Source: an uncultured Collinsella sp. (GTDB lineage: Bacteria > Actinomycetota > Coriobacteriia > Coriobacteriales > Coriobacteriaceae). From it: a stretch of 26,607 nt of DNA. Positions 1 through 7,179 of the stretch are shown here, piece by piece (position 1 is the stretch's first letter; every line of letters begins with the position of its first letter). The DNA lies in contig CABQLI010000023.1 in the NCBI GenBank assembly GCA_902464965.1, positions 1 to 26,607 on the forward strand, in the 5' to 3' direction. The notes beneath the pieces were generated by a model. That model searched no databases, was not told where the DNA came from, and saw only the letters and a program-made list of their open reading frames with translations. A program made the translations under genes and the position numbers.

Positions 1-1399
1 CTTCCATCTCGAGCTTGATCAAGTTGTTCATCTCGACGGCGTACTCAAGCGGCAGCTCCTTGGAGACCGGGTTGGCAAAGCCGTTGACGATCATGGTACG
101 GGCCTCTTCCTCCGAGATACCGCGGCTCATCAGGTAGAACACCTTGTCGTCGCCGATGCGGCCGATGGTGGCCTCGTGGCCGATATCGACGTTCTTGGCG
201 CGGATGTCCATGGCCGGAATAGTGTCGGAGCGACTTTGGTCGTCGAGCATCAGCGACTGGCAGCTCACGGTTGCCTTGGAGCCCTCGGCCTTGGGTGTCG
301 CCACAATAGAGCTGCGGAAGGTCTGAATGCCGCCACTCTTGGAGATGCCCTTGGTCTCGACGGTTGCCGAGGTCTCGGGCGCGTTGAGCACGACCTTGCA
401 GCCGGTGTCGAGGTTCTGCCCGGCGCCGGCAAAGGTGATGCCGGTAAAGCTCGAGCGGGCGCGACGGCCGTTGAGCACGCTCATGGGGTAGAGGTAGCCC
501 ACGTGGCTGCCAAAGGAGCCGCTGATCCACTCGATATCGCCGTCCTCGTCCACGCGCGCACGCTTGGTGTTGAGGTTGTACATGTTCTTGGACCAGTTCT
601 CGATGGTCGAGTAGCGCAGGTGTGCGCGTTTGCCCACAAAGAGCTCGACGGCGCCGGCGTGGAGGTTGGCTACGTTGTACTTGGGCGCGGAGCAACCCTC
701 GATAAAGTGCAGGTCGGCGTCGTCCTCGACGATAATGAGCGTGTGCTCAAACTGGCCGGCGCCCTTGGCGTTAAGACGGAAGTAGCTCTGTAGCGGGAAG
801 TCCAACTTGGTGCCCTTGGGCACGTAGACAAACGAGCCGCCCGACCACACGGCGCCGTGCAGGGCCGCAAACTTGTGGTCGGTGGGCGGGATGAGCGTCA
901 TAAACTTCTCGTGGATGAGCGGCTCCCACTGCGGGTCATGCAGGGCCTCCTCGATGCCGGAGTAGACGATGCCCATCTTGGACGCCGTGTCCTGCATGTT
1001 GTGGTAGACCAGCTCGGAGTCGTACTGCGCGCCGACACCTGCTAGGTAGCTGCGCTCGGCCTCGGGGATGCCCAGGCGCTCAAAGGTGTTCTTGATGTCG
1101 TCGGGCACCGACTCCCAGTCGTGTTTTTGGTCGGTGTTGGGCTTGACGTAGGTGACGATGTTGTCCATGTCCAAGCCCTCGATGGAGGGGCCCCACGTCG
1201 GATCCGGGAAGCGGTTGAAAATCTCGAGGGACTTGAGGCGCAGGTCGAGCATCCACTGCGGCTCGTCCTTCTTGGCGCTGATCTCGCGCACGATGTCGGG
1301 CGTGATGCCGGCGTCGAGGCGCTCGAATCCCTCCTCGCCATAGGTGAAGTCGTAGAGGCTGCGGTCGATGTCCGCGACCTCGGTGCGGTTCTTGGTCAT
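1..1399 (-). CDS. sufB: Fe-S cluster assembly scaffold SufB (3' end cut by window edge)
   Basis: SufB is the core scaffold of the SUF system: with SufC and SufD it builds [4Fe-4S] clusters in the cytosol and passes them to apoproteins. About 466 codons are visible, close to full length for the family, and the reading stops at the window edge in the conserved tail (MNNLIKLEME). Family blocks visible include HAAL-like LHGAVWSGGSFVYVPKG, the strand-helix repeat region with ENWSKNMYNLNTKR, and ATIGRIGDDKVFYLMSRG with the catalytic-core Glu/Asp residues. The ATG at 1399 is chosen because an AGGGG ribosome site lies just upstream, overlapping the sufC stop. The sufC-sufB gap is only 12 nt, so the two are cotranscribed; sufD, sufS and sufU would be expected beyond the left edge. 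The identification is secure; only the last few residues are missing. Confidence 0.96.
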   Translation of the reverse strand, partial: MTKNRTEVADIDRSLYDFTYGEEGFERLDAGITPDIVREISAKKDEPQWMLDLRLKSLEIFNRFPDPTWGPSIEGLDMDNIVTYVKPNTDQKHDWESVPDDIKNTFERLGIPEAERSYLAGVGAQYDSELVYHNMQDTASKMGIVYSGIEEALHDPQWEPLIHEKFMTLIPPTDHKFAALHGAVWSGGSFVYVPKGTKLDFPLQSYFRLNAKGAGQFEHTLIIVEDDADLHFIEGCSAPKYNVANLHAGAVELFVGKRAHLRYSTIENWSKNMYNLNTKRARVDEDGDIEWISGSFGSHVGYLYPMSVLNGRRARSSFTGITFAGAGQNLDTGCKVVLNAPETSATVETKGISKSGGIQTFRSSIVATPKAEGSKATVSCQSLMLDDQSRSDTIPAMDIRAKNVDIGHEATIGRIGDDKVFYLMSRGISEEEARTMIVNGFANPVSKELPLEYAVEMNNLIKLEME

Positions 1400-1411
1400 T
1401 GCATCGCCCCT

Positions 1412-2212
1412 TTACGCCTGCTGCTCGGCAGCGGCGGCTTCGGCCTGGGCGCGCTGCTCGGCGGCCTCGCGCTCGAAGGTCTCAAAACCGTTCTTGTCGA
1501 TCCAGGGAATGAGCGAGGCGTCGTCCTCGCGTACGATGTGGCCCTTGACCATAACGTGGACGCGGTCGACATCCAGGTGCTCCAGGATGCGCGTGTTGTG
1601 CGTGATGATGAGCATGGAGCCGTCGCAGCTCTTGCGGTAGGCGTCCATGCCGTGGCTGACGGTGGACAGGGCGTCGACGTCCAGACCAGAGTCGGTCTCG
1701 TCCAGGATGGCGAGCTTGGGCTGCAGCAACAGGAGCTGGAGCATCTCGACCTTCTTCTTCTCGCCGCCCGAGAAGCCCACGCCCAGCTCGCGGTTGAGGT
1801 AGGCGGTATCCATGTTGAGCTCGGCCGCGAGCTCCTTGACGCGACGGCGGAACTCCTTGCCCTTCATCTCCAGGCCGGGGCGGCCGGCGATGCTGGCGCG
1901 CAAAAAGCTCGACAGCGGCACGCCCGGAATCTCGACCGGGGCCTGGAAGCTCAGGAACAGGCCGGCGCGCGAACGCTTGTCGGTGGTGAGCTCGGTGATG
2001 TCCTGGCCGTCAAAGACGATGCGGCCGTCGTTGACCGTGTAAACGGGGTCGCCCATGACCAGGTGGCCGAGGGTGGACTTGCCGGCGCCGTTGGGTCCCA
2101 TCAGCACGTGGGTCTCGCCGGCGGCGACGTTAAGGTTGACGTTGTGGAGGATGGTCTTCTCGTCCACGGAGGCGGTCAGACCTTCGATGGAAAGCAGCGG
2201 ATTTGCGCTCAT
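1412..2212 (-). CDS. sufC: Fe-S cluster assembly ATPase SufC
   Basis: SufC is the ABC-type ATPase that drives SufBCD. The 266-residue protein has Walker A GPNGAGKST at residues 39-47, a signature loop of the SufC type (FSGGEKKKVEMLQ) and Walker B ending in ILDETDSGLD, the family hallmark. There are no membrane segments, as expected for this soluble member. An in-frame ATG exists 30 nt upstream (2242), but the ATG at 2212 is preceded by AGAGAGG at good spacing and gives the normal family N-terminus (MSANPLLSIEGL). The C-terminus carries an Ala/Gln/Glu-rich extension beyond the usual end, which may be lineage-specific. It is the first gene of the suf operon here and diverges from the Rrf2 regulator. 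Confidence 0.96.
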   Translation of the reverse strand: MSANPLLSIEGLTASVDEKTILHNVNLNVAAGETHVLMGPNGAGKSTLGHLVMGDPVYTVNDGRIVFDGQDITELTTDKRSRAGLFLSFQAPVEIPGVPLSSFLRASIAGRPGLEMKGKEFRRRVKELAAELNMDTAYLNRELGVGFSGGEKKKVEMLQLLLLQPKLAILDETDSGLDVDALSTVSHGMDAYRKSCDGSMLIITHNTRILEHLDVDRVHVMVKGHIVREDDASLIPWIDKNGFETFEREAAEQRAQAEAAAAEQQA

Positions 2213-2296
2213 GCTGTCCCTCTCTGTATATGGTGTACTCATAGGTGTACTAAACCCTAGGAATCTTCTCGGAATAAAGTTACTATGGGTTCGGCG

Positions 2297-2320
2297 TTAG
2301 TCAAGGGAAAACCCGACTAA
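2297..2320. promoter_or_regulatory. Palindromic operator candidate in the suf/rrf2 divergent region
   Basis: A perfect inverted repeat TTAGTC-N12-GACTAA lies in the 180-bp space between sufC and the Rrf2 gene. Inside it, GGG and CCC can also pair. On the minus strand its left half supplies TTGACT, a good -35 hexamer reading toward sufC, so a bound dimer would block or tune suf transcription. Rrf2 proteins bind palindromes of this length and often control suf. Binding by the neighbouring regulator is inference. The -10 partner on the minus strand is poor (TAACTT). Confidence 0.55.
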
Positions 2321-2392
2321 TCCACTCGACTTTTCTAGATGTGGGACAAATTCATCGGTTATGTTTGTCCCCAGCGTTATGGAAGGGCAGGT

Positions 2393-2824
2393 ATGCTCAT
2401 TTCTTCCAAGGGCCGCTATGCCCTCCGGCTGATGATCTATATCGCAGCGCTTGGTGACGCCGAGGGCAAGATCGCCCTGCGCGAGGTTGCTGACCGCGAG
2501 CGCATTTCGCAGAAGTATCTGGAGCAGCTGGTTCGTCCGCTTATGAAGGCGGGCCTGCTTAAGAGTGTGCGCGGTAAGGGCGGCGGCTACATGATGGCCA
2601 AGGACCCAGCCGAGGTGCGTGCCGGCGACATCCTGCGCGCTGTCGAGGGCAGCACGGCGCCCGTGGCGTGCGACGGCATCGACAACAGCTGTACCCGCAG
2701 CGATCTTTGCTCGACCGTCAAGTTCTGGCGTGGTCTGGACGACGTGATCGAAAAGTACGTCGACGGCGTGACGCTGGCCGACCTAGCCGCCGTCCCCGAG
2801 ATCAACTTCGACATTAAGCTGTAG
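2393..2824 (+). CDS. Rrf2 family transcriptional regulator, IscR/SufR-like with cysteine cluster
   Basis: This is a 143-residue DNA-binding repressor of the Rrf2 family. The N-terminal winged helix is typical (SSKGRYALRLMIYIA, then REVADRERISQKYLEQLVRPL and a wing with RGKGGGY). Three cysteines at residues 93, 100 and 106 (C-x6-C-x5-C) sit where IscR carries its [2Fe-2S] ligands, so the protein probably senses Fe-S status. The spacing is one residue longer than the usual IscR C-x5-C-x5-C. The ATG at 2393 is preferred over an upstream ATG at 2339 because it has GGAAGGG upstream and gives the standard family start. It diverges from sufC, consistent with control of the suf operon and of itself. 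A HEPN gene follows after 11 nt. Confidence 0.9.
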   Translation: MLISSKGRYALRLMIYIAALGDAEGKIALREVADRERISQKYLEQLVRPLMKAGLLKSVRGKGGGYMMAKDPAEVRAGDILRAVEGSTAPVACDGIDNSCTRSDLCSTVKFWRGLDDVIEKYVDGVTLADLAAVPEINFDIKL

Positions 2825-2835
2825 GGCTGGCTTTC

Positions 2836-3255
2836 GTGAAGTCGTACGAAGCCTTTGATTCGCGTCTGGCACTGCTAGAGACAGCTCGATTCCAAGATTT
2901 CGACAACGACTATGTTGTCTCCGGATGTGCGTATATCTATGAGCAGGTTTTCGGAATCTCAATTACGCTCCTTAAGCGTCTGCTCGAGTATGAGGGCGCC
3001 ACGCTTGCCGCGTCGGGGTCTCCTCGTGCCATCTTGAAGGAGCCCTACCGATTCTACGACTTTATTGATGAGGCAGCCTGGCTGGATATGCTCAGAGACC
3101 GCAATACGAACGTCCATATCTACGACAACAAGCTCGCTCAAGATTTGATTCAGCGCATCTTGAACGTCTATATTCCCGCTTTCTGTCAGTTGAGAGACGG
3201 GCTGACGAAACGTTACGGCGAGCTTCTGTTGGCGCCCGACGACCAGTTTGTCTAA
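2836..3255 (+). CDS. HEPN-domain protein, HI0074/HepT-like (orphan)
   Basis: This is a 139-residue alpha-helical protein resembling the HI0074 'nucleotidyltransferase substrate-binding' family, the HepT side of MntA-HepT pairs. The diagnostic motif R-x4-H-x-Y is intact: R89, H94, Y96 in RDRNTNVHIYD. In HepT toxins the Arg and His form the RNase site, and the Tyr is modified by the partner nucleotidyltransferase. The GTG at 2836 starts 11 nt after the Rrf2 stop, so the two genes are probably cotranscribed, though the ribosome site is weak. No MNT-type nucleotidyltransferase (GSF-x9-DxD) is encoded on either side, which is unusual. Family assignment is fairly sure; RNase activity and toxicity are inferred only. 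Confidence 0.75.
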   Translation: MKSYEAFDSRLALLETARFQDFDNDYVVSGCAYIYEQVFGISITLLKRLLEYEGATLAASGSPRAILKEPYRFYDFIDEAAWLDMLRDRNTNVHIYDNKLAQDLIQRILNVYIPAFCQLRDGLTKRYGELLLAPDDQFV

Positions 3256-3297
3256 TTCCTTAAGATTTCGCGGAGGGTTGTTGCCGTTTACCGAGGG

Positions 3298-3313
3298 GTT
3301 GTTGTGCAACAAC
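3298..3313. promoter_or_regulatory. Near-perfect 16-bp palindrome upstream of the wall-anchored protein gene
   Basis: GTTGTTGTGCAACAAC has 6-bp perfect arms and a partly paired centre. It lies about 70 bp before the start at 3384, where an operator would be expected. The core GTTGTGCAAC recurs at 5224-5233, just after the terminator of that gene and upstream of the next one. The role is unknown; it could be a repressor site or a small hairpin. Confidence 0.35.
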
Positions 3314-3383
3314 GGGCGAGCTGCAATACTTATTTTTATCTTTGCAAACTGAACTTTAACTACACCAATGCAGGGAGGATCTT

Positions 3384-5156
3384 ATGCAGCCCAAGCATTC
3401 TGCTATTGTCGCGGGCCTGACGTTGGCGCTTTCGTTTGGCGCCGTTTCCGCGCCGGCACCCGCCGCTGCCGAGGAGCCCACGCCGGGCGTTGCCTCGGAT
3501 GCCACCGATATCGATAAGGGTCTCTACACCCAGCAGTCCTTCTCGGGCGTGCTGAGGTCGGTCCAGGGCGTTTCGTTTGTCAACGTGACTCCCGAGATGA
3601 AGTACTTTACCAAGTACGAGAGCCATGGCAACTACAACCAGGGCTTTTCGTACGGTGACGGCTATAACGCGCTGGGTTATTACCAGTTCGACCGTCGTTG
3701 GTCGCTCATTCCGTTTATGAAGCAGGCCTACAACTACAACCCCGAAAAATACAGCATGCTCAAGGATGCGATTGATCGCGGCGGCGAGATTTCCAACGCG
3801 AACAATTCCATGTCCGAGAACGGTCAGCTTACCGAGCTGGGCCGTATTGCACAGGAGGCCTTCCAGGGTGCTTATAACACCGATCCTGCTGAGTTTTCGG
3901 CTCTGCAGGATGCGTATGCGTACAACTCGTACTATGCGGTGACCGAGGCATGGCTCAAGAGCGGCCTGGGTATTGATATTTCGGGCCGTGCCGATTGCGT
4001 CAAGGGCATGGTGTGGAGCATTACCAACATGTGCGGCACTGGTGGCTGCAGGGACTTTTTCCGCTGGGCGAATCTTTCCAACGATATGTCCGACCGCGAG
4101 TTTGTGACGGCGCTTTCCAATAGCGTGGTCAACAATGTCGCCACCAAGTTTTCAAGTCAGCCCCAGTATCATGAGGGCTGGAAGAATCGTTATAAGAATG
4201 AGCTGAAGGACTGCTTGGTTTTTATCGCCGAGGATGAGGCTGCCGCTGCGACGCCCGTGCAGCCCGAGCCTGCGCCGGCGCCCTCGCCGACACCTGATTC
4301 GAATGGCGGCTCGTGGGACGATGCCAACGATGACAGGATGGATGCGCCCTCGACCGATGCTGACGGTAATGGCTCTGCTGGTGGCACTACCAACGACGGC
4401 TCTACCTCGAACGGCTCCGATTCGAACGGCCCTGCTGCGGGCGATTCGTCTTCAAACTCTGCTGGCAATACGGACAGCGCCGCCTCTGGTTCGACCGACG
4501 CCGACTCCTCTAGCTCATCCACCGGCTCGAGCGATTCGTCCGTTGACATCGGCTCTAACAACGGCTCTGGCGCAACCCCTGATTCCGATGCTTCCAAGGA
4601 CGACTCGAATAAGGCGCCGGACGCTCCCGTTGCTTCGCCGGACAAGAAGCCTTCTTTCTCCGTGCAGCTTGGTTCTACGCTGGGCTCTTCGCTGATGGCT
4701 GGCGTCAATAACGGCTCGGCCCAGAACAAGGACAACTCTGATCAGGTTTCCACGGAAAAGACCGAAGCCGCAAAGGGCGACTCCAAGGACAAGGCTTCCG
4801 AGAAGAACGAATCTGATAAGGGTTCTAGCTCTGAGGAGAAGGACGACAAGTCCACTCAGAAGAAGGGCGAGAGCAAGACCGAGGGCGAAAAGAAACAGCC
4901 CGAAGACGACGACAAGAGCGGTGCTGACAACCAGGTCCAGGAGCAAAATGACTCCAAAACGGTGACCACCACGACCACGACGACTACAACTACCAAGTCC
5001 TCGGGCGGCAACATGCCCAAGACGGGCGATCTGATTGTGATGGCGAGCCTTGCCAGTGCAAGCTTGGCCACGCTGGGCGCTACGTCTATCGTAAGTGGTA
5101 AGCATAAGCTCGATCAGCAGAAGAAGGCTTCTGGGGAGGACGGCTCGGAGGAGTAG
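3384..5156 (+). CDS. Secreted wall-anchored protein with lysozyme-like N-terminal region and MPKTG sorting signal
   Basis: This 590-residue protein starts with a signal peptide (hydrophobic core residues 8-22, Ala-rich cleavage region to about 30). Residues 70-270 form a folded region containing KYESHGNYNQGFSYGDGYN and ALGYYQFDRRW, reminiscent of lysozyme/transglycosylase folds with E79 as a possible catalytic acid. That function is inferred, not established. Residues about 290-470 are a low-complexity Ser/Asp/Gly/Asn linker, followed by a Lys/Glu/Asp-rich stretch and a run of ten Thr. The C-terminus has MPKTGD at 544, a hydrophobic segment and a lysine-containing tail, a class-A sortase signal with Met in place of Leu. 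A GGGAGGA ribosome site precedes the ATG. It stands alone, ending in a strong terminator. Most likely role: surface peptidoglycan hydrolase or adhesin. Confidence 0.8.
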   Translation: MQPKHSAIVAGLTLALSFGAVSAPAPAAAEEPTPGVASDATDIDKGLYTQQSFSGVLRSVQGVSFVNVTPEMKYFTKYESHGNYNQGFSYGDGYNALGYYQFDRRWSLIPFMKQAYNYNPEKYSMLKDAIDRGGEISNANNSMSENGQLTELGRIAQEAFQGAYNTDPAEFSALQDAYAYNSYYAVTEAWLKSGLGIDISGRADCVKGMVWSITNMCGTGGCRDFFRWANLSNDMSDREFVTALSNSVVNNVATKFSSQPQYHEGWKNRYKNELKDCLVFIAEDEAAAATPVQPEPAPAPSPTPDSNGGSWDDANDDRMDAPSTDADGNGSAGGTTNDGSTSNGSDSNGPAAGDSSSNSAGNTDSAASGSTDADSSSSSTGSSDSSVDIGSNNGSGATPDSDASKDDSNKAPDAPVASPDKKPSFSVQLGSTLGSSLMAGVNNGSAQNKDNSDQVSTEKTEAAKGDSKDKASEKNESDKGSSSEEKDDKSTQKKGESKTEGEKKQPEDDDKSGADNQVQEQNDSKTVTTTTTTTTTTKSSGGNMPKTGDLIVMASLASASLATLGATSIVSGKHKLDQQKKASGEDGSEE

Positions 5157-5188
5157 CCTCTCGGTTGTCAGATAACTAAAGAGTCGGG

Positions 5189-5224
5189 ACGGGGCCCGGT
5201 GCGAATGCGTCGGGCCCCGTTTTG
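5189..5224 (+). terminator. Strong Rho-independent terminator
   Basis: A perfect 10-bp stem (ACGGGGCCCG at 5189-5198 with CGGGCCCCGT at 5211-5220) encloses a 12-nt loop and is followed by TTTTG. It ends transcription of the wall-anchored protein gene 32 nt after its stop codon. Confidence 0.9.
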
Positions 5225-5358
5225 TTGTGCAACGATTAGTTGTGCCCCCTCACACCTCTTGTTGCTACCGTTGCCCGATATGTTTGCGCGGCGACATCGG
5301 TACATGCGATGCGGTCATTACAATTGGCATCGTGCTGCGATTTAGGGGGAACGTTTTG

Positions 5359-7155
5359 GTGTCTGAACAGGCAAATGTTGATTGTGCTGCTGGCTTTGGC
5401 GTGCGCTTGATCGGCTGTGCCGACGATGCGGTTTTGCCCATTGGCATGCACGACTATGCGGAGGCCCTTGGTTGCTGCATGCTGGTTGACAAGACCATGT
5501 TTATTGCCGATGTGTTGGACTGCGACGCGTCCGTTGTGGTGTGCTGTCGACCCGAGGGTTTTGGCAAGAGCATGAACTTGTCGATGCTCAGGGCTTTTCT
5601 GGAGCGTCCAGCGGTCGGTCGCTCTGGTCAGCGTTTGTTTGCCGATGCTCAGATTTGGGATGCGAACGGCGGGCGCTATCGGGATGAGTGCGCTTGCTAT
5701 CCGGTGATATCGCTGGACTTTTCTGGCGCTGCGAGGCGTGGCCCCGCTGTTGCCGGCGTCGTGCGCGATGCCCTTTCGGGCGAGTGCGCTCGCTTGTTGG
5801 CGCTCTTGGAGGCTCCGGATTTAGCTCGAGATAAGGTGCGTCACATCGAACGCGTTGCGCGTGGTGCGGCGAGCGAGGATGAGGTCGCCTCGGTGCTTGG
5901 CGTGCTCATAGAGCTGCTGGAGATGGCCTGCGATGAGCAGGTTGTATTGCTCGTTGATGGGTACGACGCGGCGTGGTTGGGCCGTGCGAGCGCGAGGGTC
6001 GCTTCCGACGCCGATCCGGCAGAACTACTTGACCGTGTGTTGTTTGACGCCATTGCCACTGCGCGCGATTCGTTGCGGCTGACGTGTCTGATGGGGGAGT
6101 GTCCCGGTCCTGCCGAAGCGGCGCTTTCTTTGCATGGCTGCTCGTATTGTCTGACGACGCCGCTTTCGACGTGGTGTGACCGTTGGTTCGGCTTTTCGGA
6201 TGCCGAGGTCCAGACTCTGTTGAATCATGCTGGGCGCGAGGAATACCTTGATGATGCGCGTGAATGGCTCGAGGGATATCGGTTTGGTAGGGCTTATTGC
6301 TCGAATCCAGCGCGTGTGATCGGTTTTCTGGACCGAGGCTGCACGGCGCCCGTGCGTGCCGATCTGTATGGATATGCCGATTGCCTGAGTAGGGTAGTTG
6401 CTGGGTGGAATCTCGACCGTCTTTCGGTCTTGTTCGATTTGCTCGAGGCCCATGGGTGCGCTGAGGTCCCGCTTTGTTTGGGCACTGCAGAGCCAGATGT
6501 CTCGCCTGACGATGGCATGTGGACAGCGCTGTATCTGTCCGGTTTTCTCACGACGGATATGACTGAGGAGCCAGAGCATGGCGATCGCCTCCGTGCTTTG
6601 CGATTGCCCAATAACGAGCTTCGACAGGCCTTGCGTCTAGTGATTGTTGAGTGGTTTGAGTGCGCTGCGGAAGACATTCGAGACGTCGATGCGTTCCGCG
6701 ACGGGCTGTGCCATGGGAACGAGGACACCGTGAGGCGGGCGCTAAGCCGCATCTTGGGAGATGCGGGAATCGGTGCGACCGACCCAGATACACCGCTGCC
6801 ATATCACCTACTCTTGCAAGGACTCTGCTTTGGATTGCCGGGCTATGCCAATCCTGCTTCGAGGCGAAAGTGTGGCGCGGATCGCTGGGACATCCAGGTT
6901 TTTCCTACGGGCGCCGTGTTTGACATAGCCGATACGATCGGTATGCTCGATGAGCGTCCGCTGATAACGATCAACATGATGTATGACCCCGATGTGGATG
7001 CGCTGGGGTTGGAATTGCTGGCCGTGCAGTCGCTACTCGACATAGAGCGCGACGGCATCGACGAAATCCGTGTACCACGCCCCGGCGTGGGTCGCATGCG
7101 CTGGGGGTTCGGTTTTGATGGGCAGCATGTGGCTACGGTGTGCCAGCGGCTTTAA
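5359..7155 (+). CDS. AAA-ATPase-like / DUF1703-type protein with degenerate motifs
   Basis: A 598-residue protein with the layout of the AAA-ATPase-like plus PD-(D/E)XK (DUF1703) family: LVDKTMFIADVL near residues 42-53, a P-loop RPEGFGKS at 64-71 (family form RPRRFGKS/T), a Walker B position LLVDGYD at 198-203, and the mid-domain blocks FGFSDAEVQTLL, WLEGYRFG and SNPARVIGFL. Family members normally read DEYD at Walker B; here the Glu is Gly. The C-terminal part (DRWDIQVFP to the end) occupies the nuclease position, but I cannot find an intact D...ExK set. The GTG at 5359 is chosen over a GTG at 5227 because AGGGGGA precedes it and the family N-terminus begins there. Many members occur as multicopy genes in gut bacteria; their role is unknown. 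It converges with the next gene, 24 nt away. Confidence 0.72.
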   Translation: MSEQANVDCAAGFGVRLIGCADDAVLPIGMHDYAEALGCCMLVDKTMFIADVLDCDASVVVCCRPEGFGKSMNLSMLRAFLERPAVGRSGQRLFADAQIWDANGGRYRDECACYPVISLDFSGAARRGPAVAGVVRDALSGECARLLALLEAPDLARDKVRHIERVARGAASEDEVASVLGVLIELLEMACDEQVVLLVDGYDAAWLGRASARVASDADPAELLDRVLFDAIATARDSLRLTCLMGECPGPAEAALSLHGCSYCLTTPLSTWCDRWFGFSDAEVQTLLNHAGREEYLDDAREWLEGYRFGRAYCSNPARVIGFLDRGCTAPVRADLYGYADCLSRVVAGWNLDRLSVLFDLLEAHGCAEVPLCLGTAEPDVSPDDGMWTALYLSGFLTTDMTEEPEHGDRLRALRLPNNELRQALRLVIVEWFECAAEDIRDVDAFRDGLCHGNEDTVRRALSRILGDAGIGATDPDTPLPYHLLLQGLCFGLPGYANPASRRKCGADRWDIQVFPTGAVFDIADTIGMLDERPLITINMMYDPDVDALGLELLAVQSLLDIERDGIDEIRVPRPGVGRMRWGFGFDGQHVATVCQRL

Positions 7156-7179
7156 GCGCCGAGGTGTTTCCGGCTTCCG

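Noticed and set aside
1121..2260. A 379-codon plus-strand open frame across sufB/sufC
   Set aside because: It is antisense to two secure genes, has Val/Leu/Gly/Asp-biased composition typical of the complement of GC-rich genes, and has no family motif.
5227..5358. Upstream GTG start for the AAA-ATPase-like gene
   Set aside because: The extra 44 residues are Cys/Arg-rich, start inside the palindrome after the terminator and do not fit the family; GTG 5359 has a good ribosome site.
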